In this document: piece by piece, positions 59,755-64,000 of the stretch
Numbering within the stretch: position 1 is the first letter of the stretch
Layout of the letters: each line of letters begins with the position of its first letter
Assembly: GCF_003702705.1 (NCBI RefSeq)
Contig: NZ_QZMN01000008.1
Coordinates: forward strand, 124,001 to 188,000
Origin: Ornithinimicrobium cerasi
Lineage (GTDB): Bacteria > Actinomycetota > Actinomycetes > Actinomycetales > Dermatophilaceae
Length of the DNA stretch: 64,000 bases
Direction of reading: 5' to 3'
Translations under genes and position numbers: made by a program
The notes under the pieces: generated by a model
Told to the model about the DNA's origin: nothing
Databases searched by the model: none
What the model saw: the letters and a program-made list of their open reading frames with translations, nothing else

Positions 59755-61461
59755 TCAGAACGTCCCCACCGACCCCACGCGCAGCCGTTCGACGACCGCC
59801 ATCACCGTCACGGTGACGACGGCGAGCACGACCGACGCCGCGAGCGCCATCCCGAGGTGCTCGGCGCCGGGACGTGAGATGAGCTGGTAGATCACGACGG
59901 GCACCGTGGGCCGGTCCGGGCGGGCGAGGAACGCCGTCGCACCGAACTCCCCCAGGGACACCGCGAAAGCGAACCCCGTCGCCGCCAGCACCGGCCGCGC
60001 CAGCACCGGCCCCTCGGCGGTCCACGCGGCCCGCCACGGGGGCGCCCCGAGCGCGGCCGCCGCCTCGCGCTGCCGCGGGTCGATCGACCGCAGCACCGGC
60101 GTCAGGGTGCGCACGACGAGGGGCAGCGCCACCATCGCCTGCGCGACCGGCACCAGCACCGGCGAGGTCCGCAGGTCCAGCGGCGGCCGGTCGAGGGTGA
60201 TGAGGAAGCCGAAGCCCACCGTCACCGCCGAGATCCCCAGCGGCAGCATGAACGCCCCGTCCAGCCCCGCGACCACCCGCCGCCAGCCCGCCGCGCGCGG
60301 CCGCCGCGACACCACGACCGCGACGATCAGCCCCAGCACCATCGCGAGGACGGTCGCGTCGACGGCGGTGCGCAGCGAGTTCTCGACCGCCTCGACCACG
60401 CTGACCCGCAGCACCGGCGTCGAGTCGGGGTCGGTGAGCGCGCGGTAGTTCTCCAGCGTCCACCGCCCGCCGCGCCGCAGCGAGCGCACGACGAGCGACC
60501 CCACGGGGAGCAGCACGAACCCCACCGCGAGCGCGGTCACCGCCAGGGCGGGTATGTCGTGGCGCCGCGGCCTCCGGGCCGCCGCCCGGGCCCCCACGCG
60601 CCGTCGCGTGCCCTCGGTGGCCCGGCGGGCACGGGCGGCCAGGGCCAGCATGAGCACCACCGCGACGAGCTGGAGGACCGAGAGCACGGCGGCGCCCCGC
60701 AGGTCGAGGAACTGCGTCGTCAGGAGGTAGATCTCGGTCTCGACGGTGCCGTAGCGCAGCCCGCCGAGCGTGAGCACCACCCCGAACGCCGTGGAGCAGA
60801 AGAGGAACACCAGCGTCGCCGCCGACACGACCGCAGGCGCGAGCGCGGGGAGCGTGACGGTGCGCCATACCTGCCAGGGGTCCGCCCCCAGCGCCGCCGC
60901 CGACTCCTCCGCCCGCCGGTCCAGCCCCTCCCACATCCCGCCGACGGTCCGGACGACCACGGCGAGGTTGAAGAAGACGAAGGCCAGCAGGATCGGCACC
61001 CACGTCCCGTCCCAGCCGAGCGACCCCAGGGGACCACCGCTCGACAGCAGCGACCGGAACATCACCCCCACCACCACCGTCGGCAGCACGAACGGCATCA
61101 CGACGATCGCCCGCAGCAGCCCCCGCCCCGGGAAGCGCAGCCGGTAGAGCGCGAACGCCACCGGCAGCCCGAGCACCAGCGTCAGCACCGTGCCCGCGAG
61201 CGAGCTCCACAGCGTGAACCACAGCACCCGCAGCGTCCGCGCCCGCCCGAGCACCTCCGGCACGCCGGACAGGTCGAGGCGACCCTCCGGCAGGAACCCG
61301 CGCGCGAGCATCCCGCCCACCGGGAGGAGGAAGAACACGGCCAGGAACGCCAGCGGCACGAGCGCCGCCAGCCCCAGCGCGACGCCGGGACCGCTCAGGT
61401 ATGCCGCGCCCCGCCCGGGTGCCCGGGTGTGCCTCGCTTGCGCCTGAGTGGGCAGAGCCAT
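59755..61461 (-). CDS. thiP: Thiamine ABC transporter permease (ThiP-type), fused double module
   Basis: 568 aa, two six-TM permease modules in one chain (about 30-270 and 300-560), each with an EAA loop: EESAAALGADPWQVWRTVTLP and REAAAALGAPPWRAAWTAEGP. LSVVEAVENSLR and IDPRQREAAAALGA are typical of ThiP/iron-type permeases. The preceding TPP riboswitch makes thiamine or its phosphates the natural substrate. A periplasmic-binding protein gene (thiB) is not in the window; it may be elsewhere. Confidence 0.88.
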   Translation of the reverse strand: MALPTQAQARHTRAPGRGAAYLSGPGVALGLAALVPLAFLAVFFLLPVGGMLARGFLPEGRLDLSGVPEVLGRARTLRVLWFTLWSSLAGTVLTLVLGLPVAFALYRLRFPGRGLLRAIVVMPFVLPTVVVGVMFRSLLSSGGPLGSLGWDGTWVPILLAFVFFNLAVVVRTVGGMWEGLDRRAEESAAALGADPWQVWRTVTLPALAPAVVSAATLVFLFCSTAFGVVLTLGGLRYGTVETEIYLLTTQFLDLRGAAVLSVLQLVAVVLMLALAARARRATEGTRRRVGARAAARRPRRHDIPALAVTALAVGFVLLPVGSLVVRSLRRGGRWTLENYRALTDPDSTPVLRVSVVEAVENSLRTAVDATVLAMVLGLIVAVVVSRRPRAAGWRRVVAGLDGAFMLPLGISAVTVGFGFLITLDRPPLDLRTSPVLVPVAQAMVALPLVVRTLTPVLRSIDPRQREAAAALGAPPWRAAWTAEGPVLARPVLAATGFAFAVSLGEFGATAFLARPDRPTVPVVIYQLISRPGAEHLGMALAASVVLAVVTVTVMAVVERLRVGSVGTF

Positions 61462-61467
61462 GGTCGA

Positions 61468-61560
61468 CTTCCTACGCCGGTGCTCACCGGATCAGGTTCG
61501 GAGGGTCTGCGGCTGCGGGCCGCACTCTCAGCGCCGGGGCGCTCCCCTGTCGGGTCGGGA
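61468..61560 (-). promoter_or_regulatory. TPP riboswitch (THI element)
   Basis: On the minus strand, 5' to 3': GGGGAGCGCC with its pairing partner, GCTGAGAGTGCGG, CAGACCCTCCGAACCTGATCC, GGTGAGCACC and GCGTAGGAAG, in the canonical order of the thiamine pyrophosphate aptamer. It ends 7 nt before thiP ATG. A -10 TATCCT (61571-61576) gives a start just before the aptamer. TPP is expected to repress thiPQ, probably at translation, since GGAAG overlaps the ribosome site. Confidence 0.97.
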
Positions 61561-61578
61561 CTGTCCTCGCAGGATACA

Positions 61579-61887
61579 CGTGCGCAGGAAGTGTGCTCGA
61601 GTGACGTCAGGGACAGATATAGCCTCGGTAAAGCGTGCGTAAAATCAGCGCCCGGACACTCCGAAAAGACCTCTATTCAAGAACCCTCGAATTGGATACG
61701 CTCGCCGTCATCGTTGGTCCCCGTGTCGAGTAGGAGTGGGACAGATGGGTCTGTGCGTGATGGGGTATGCACGCCGAGCGGGAGAAGATCTGCACGCCCG
61801 TGAGGGCGGACCACCGACTTGGCCGTCGCCGGTGGTGGCACCGCGCACCTCCCGGCCGGCCTGACAGCCAGCTGGGGAACACAGGTG
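61579..61887 (+). promoter_or_regulatory. AT-richer intergenic region before the exopolysaccharide genes
   Basis: About 300 bp without a convincing gene. The stretch 61600-61700 is clearly less GC-rich than the rest of the window and contains TACGCT-like -10 candidates near 61696. The remaining 190 nt would be an untranslated leader for the sugar transferase if it starts at 61888; an in-frame TTG at 61819 would add 23 residues with no similarity. Confidence 0.4.
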
Positions 61888-62682
61888 ATGTCGATGCGGG
61901 CGACTCGATCGGGCGTGCACGCGTTCCGGCGCGCGGGTTCAGACCTGCCCTTCCCCTCCCCGGCGGGGGTCGCTCCGGCGTTCCCCCCGGCCGCGGCGGC
62001 AAGGCTCGGGGGAGCATCCACCCCCTTCCCCGCGAGCGGCGTCGTGGACACCCTCGCTGCTTCGGCTCACCGCGCCCCCGCGACGCGCTACCCCGAGGTG
62101 GCCTCGCAGGCCAAGCGGCTGATGGATGTCACCGGGGGCCTGATCCTCCTCGTGATCTTCGTCCTGGCACTGCCCGTGCTGGCAACGCTGGTCAAGCTCG
62201 ACAGCCGGGGCCCGGTCTTCCACACCCAGGTGCGGGTGGGACTGCACGGCCGGCCGTTCCGCATGTACAAGCTGCGGTCGATGGTCGCGGGGGCCGAGCT
62301 CGACGGCCTCGCCCGCTGGACCTACTGCGGTGATCCCAGGGTCACCAGGTTGGGCCGTATCCTGCGGGCCAGTCACCTGGACGAGATGCCCCAGGCGATC
62401 AACATCCTGCGCGGGGACATGTCCCTGGTCGGTCCCCGGCCCGAGCGTCCCGAGCTCGTCCAGGTGCTCAGCGAACAGTTCGTGCACTTCCCCCTCCGAC
62501 ACAGCGTCAGACCCGGTCTCACCGGCCTGGCCCAGGTTCGGCACTGCTACACGTCCTCGGTGGCAGACTGGCACGACAAGCTCGCCTACGACCTCGACTA
62601 CGTCCGCAGGGCCTCCCTGGTCACCGACCTGCGCATCCTGTTCGCCACCGTCGTCGAGGTCGTCCGACTCAAGGGGATGTGA
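61888..62682 (+). CDS. Priming sugar transferase (polyprenyl-phosphate glycosylphosphotransferase)
   Basis: 264 aa from ATG 61888. A long N-terminal tail (to about 70) precedes KRLMDVTGGLILLVIFVLALPVLATLVKL, the re-entrant membrane helix of bacterial sugar transferases. FRMYKLRSMV, LDEMPQAINILRGDMSLVGPRPERPE and RPGLTGLAQV are the catalytic and C-terminal signatures. It loads the first sugar-phosphate on undecaprenyl phosphate for exopolysaccharide. The start is not secure, since no strong ribosome site is seen. Confidence 0.87.
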   Translation: MSMRATRSGVHAFRRAGSDLPFPSPAGVAPAFPPAAAARLGGASTPFPASGVVDTLAASAHRAPATRYPEVASQAKRLMDVTGGLILLVIFVLALPVLATLVKLDSRGPVFHTQVRVGLHGRPFRMYKLRSMVAGAELDGLARWTYCGDPRVTRLGRILRASHLDEMPQAINILRGDMSLVGPRPERPELVQVLSEQFVHFPLRHSVRPGLTGLAQVRHCYTSSVADWHDKLAYDLDYVRRASLVTDLRILFATVVEVVRLKGM

Positions 62683-63764
62683 CGCCGGTGCCGGACCAGG
62701 CTGCGCGGATCGCCGTCATCTGTCTGGAGAGCACCGCACCGGGCACCGCGCCGGGTTACCACCTGACGGGAACGCTGCGCCGTCTCGAGGTTGTCGGCGT
62801 CCGCGACCCCATGGTCGTGGCCGACGATTCCGGCCGGTCCCGGGCGCGGCGACTGGCACGTCTCCTCCGCCGGAGCTGGGGTGCGGCGCATCACCACGAC
62901 GTCGTGGTGATGCGTTGGCACCTGCTGGCAGCGGTGGCGCTGCTGCCCTGGCGGGTCGCCGGTCGCCGGATCGTGCTCCTCGTGCCCGGCGTGCCGAGCG
63001 ACGTCTTCTCCAGCCATGGGTGGCTGCGCCCCTTCGGCCGACTCCTGACCACCTCAAGCGTCGCCTCGTGGCGCTGGGCGGACGCGATCGTGGCGTCCCA
63101 CGCGGGCATCGCCCGCCAGATCGCTCAGGTCGCGCCCGGGTTGAGGGCGACCGTGGGAGTCGCACCCAACGGTCCGCCCCCTGTCGTCGCCGCCCTCCCT
63201 GACGTGCATCGCGAGCGTCGGTACGTCGTCTTCGCCGGCAGCCTCGCCCGGTGGCAGGGCTTGCCGCTGATGCTGGAGGCGCTCGCCCACCCGGAGTGGC
63301 CGGAGGAGGTGGACCTGGTCGTGATCGGCGACGGTGCCGAGACGCAACGCCTCCAGACCGCGACCGACCAGCGGCTCGTGTGGATGGGGCGGCTCGACCC
63401 CTCCCGGACTCAGGCCCACCTGCGGGGTGCGCTCGCAAGCCTGAGCGTCAAGACGTTCGGCCCGGCTACCGAGCACGGCATCTCTCCCTTCAAGGTCGCC
63501 GAGGCGCACGCTCTCGGGGTGCCGGTGGTGGCCACCGACCTGCCCGGGCAGGGTGACTACCTTCGCGCCCAGGGGGGTGGCCTCATCATCGGGCAGGACC
63601 CTGCCGAGCTGGCCCGGGCGGTGCGCACCCTGCTCGACCCCGGCATCCGCGAGCCCCTGGTCGAGCAGGCGAGGGCAGCAGGTGCGCGGAACGGCTGGGA
63701 GCGGGACGCGGGGGTGCTCGCAGAGGCCGTCGGTATGCCGCAGCGGCGGGCGTCGGCGCGGTGA
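62679..63764 (+). CDS. Glycosyltransferase family 4 (exopolysaccharide)
   Basis: 361 aa, GTG 62679 overlapping the previous stop by 4 nt. Donor domain YVVFAGSLARWQGLPLMLEAL, IGDGAETQRL, and the nucleotide/EX7E-like GISPFKVAEAHALGVPVVATD identify GT4. The region HHHDVVVM is encoded by a perfect 28-bp palindrome. It probably adds the second sugar to the lipid-linked intermediate. Confidence 0.86.
   Translation: MTPVPDQAARIAVICLESTAPGTAPGYHLTGTLRRLEVVGVRDPMVVADDSGRSRARRLARLLRRSWGAAHHHDVVVMRWHLLAAVALLPWRVAGRRIVLLVPGVPSDVFSSHGWLRPFGRLLTTSSVASWRWADAIVASHAGIARQIAQVAPGLRATVGVAPNGPPPVVAALPDVHRERRYVVFAGSLARWQGLPLMLEALAHPEWPEEVDLVVIGDGAETQRLQTATDQRLVWMGRLDPSRTQAHLRGALASLSVKTFGPATEHGISPFKVAEAHALGVPVVATDLPGQGDYLRAQGGGLIIGQDPAELARAVRTLLDPGIREPLVEQARAAGARNGWERDAGVLAEAVGMPQRRASAR
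62887..62914. repeat. Perfect 28-bp palindrome within a coding region
   Basis: CGCATCACCACGAC (62887-62900) followed directly by its reverse complement (62901-62914). No loop and no mismatch. Confidence 0.92.
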
Positions 63765-64000
63765 CCGCCGTCGCCCTCGGGCTGTTCCTCGCCTACCTCA
63801 CGCTCGGGGAACGGGTGCACCTCGGGCGGGCACCCGGGTTTCCCGGCCTGCCGGTGCTGGAGGTGCTGTTCGTCGGTGGAGCGTTCCTGGCCTGGTTCCT
63901 CGCGGGCAGGCCGATGCCCAAGGCCCGCGGCGCCACGGTCGTGACCGTCGGCCCGCTCCTGCTCCTGCTCCTGCTCCTGCCTTTGATCGGGGTGGTCCTG
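63761..64000 (+). CDS. Membrane protein, N-terminal part (exopolysaccharide cluster)
   Basis: 80 codons, cut by the window end. GTG 63761 overlaps the glycosyltransferase stop by 4 nt. The visible part holds TM segments at about 2-15, 34-50 and 62-80, separated by short polar loops. Position after priming and elongating transferases suggests an O-antigen polymerase or flippase, but the diagnostic parts are outside the window. Confidence 0.6.
   Translation, partial: MTAVALGLFLAYLTLGERVHLGRAPGFPGLPVLEVLFVGGAFLAWFLAGRPMPKARGATVVTVGPLLLLLLLLPLIGVVL
63956..63979 (+). repeat. Four tandem CTCCTG hexamers
   Basis: Encodes a Leu run in the third TM of the partial membrane protein. Such tracts can slip by six bases and alter helix length without shifting frame. 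Confidence 0.85.

Overview
The window is about 73 percent G+C by eye, densely packed, and rich in GTG starts and 4-nt start/stop overlaps. Together with a mycothiol-dependent isomerase-family gene, a FadE5-like dehydrogenase, DUF6458, CWB2 wall proteins and many leaderless promoters, this points to a high-GC actinobacterium. Micrococcales near Intrasporangiaceae/Ornithinimicrobiaceae is my best guess, from gene style and not from any search. Most of the window looks like ordinary chromosome. No prophage, transposase, CRISPR array or plasmid gene was seen.

Layout. 1-9 kb: tail of an Fe-S reductase, a VanY-like carboxypeptidase, dcd, tRNA-Gly(CCC), cutA, an acyl-CoA synthetase, an SDR, purU, a P1 peptidase, and an ArsR regulator divergent from an MFS transporter with a clear shared operator. 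9-15 kb: a complete dppABCDF-type peptide uptake operon on the minus strand, then a 32-bp-period repeat array arranged as a mirror image between dppA and the divergent fadE5. 17-24 kb: GtrA, DUF6458, nitrilase, a CopD-CtaG fusion, lipoprotein, mycothiol-type isomerase, patatin, CWB2 protein. 25-29 kb: the branched-chain/pyruvate dehydrogenase operon E1alpha-E1beta-E2. 29-34 kb: dienelactone hydrolase, holin-like protein, HisC/Pat aminotransferase, ThiD/PdxK kinase, S4 protein, GNAT, a Met/Gly/His-rich exported protein and a CPBP protease.

35-46 kb is the most system-like part. Three glycosyltransferases, an ABC exporter and a tandem aminoglycoside-phosphotransferase-fold protein form one translationally coupled minus-strand operon. 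An OmpR-type response regulator lies just upstream. Its probable histidine kinase is separated from it by an opposite-strand gene for a peptidase-like, peptidoglycan-binding, wall-binding protein whose 3' end overlaps the kinase. I read this as a regulated cell-envelope glycoconjugate export locus.

46-58 kb: DUF2891, DksA-like, DUF4037, Imm51-like, thioesterase, a large secreted subtilase with a strong terminator, a lipoprotein behind a structured leader, RDD protein, Ca/Na antiporter, a trypsin-like gene remnant and two membrane/lipoprotein hypotheticals. 58.7-61.6 kb: thiamine transporter genes thiQ and thiP behind a textbook TPP riboswitch, without an adjacent thiB. From 61.9 kb to the end: the start of an exopolysaccharide cluster (priming sugar transferase, GT4, membrane protein cut by the window edge).
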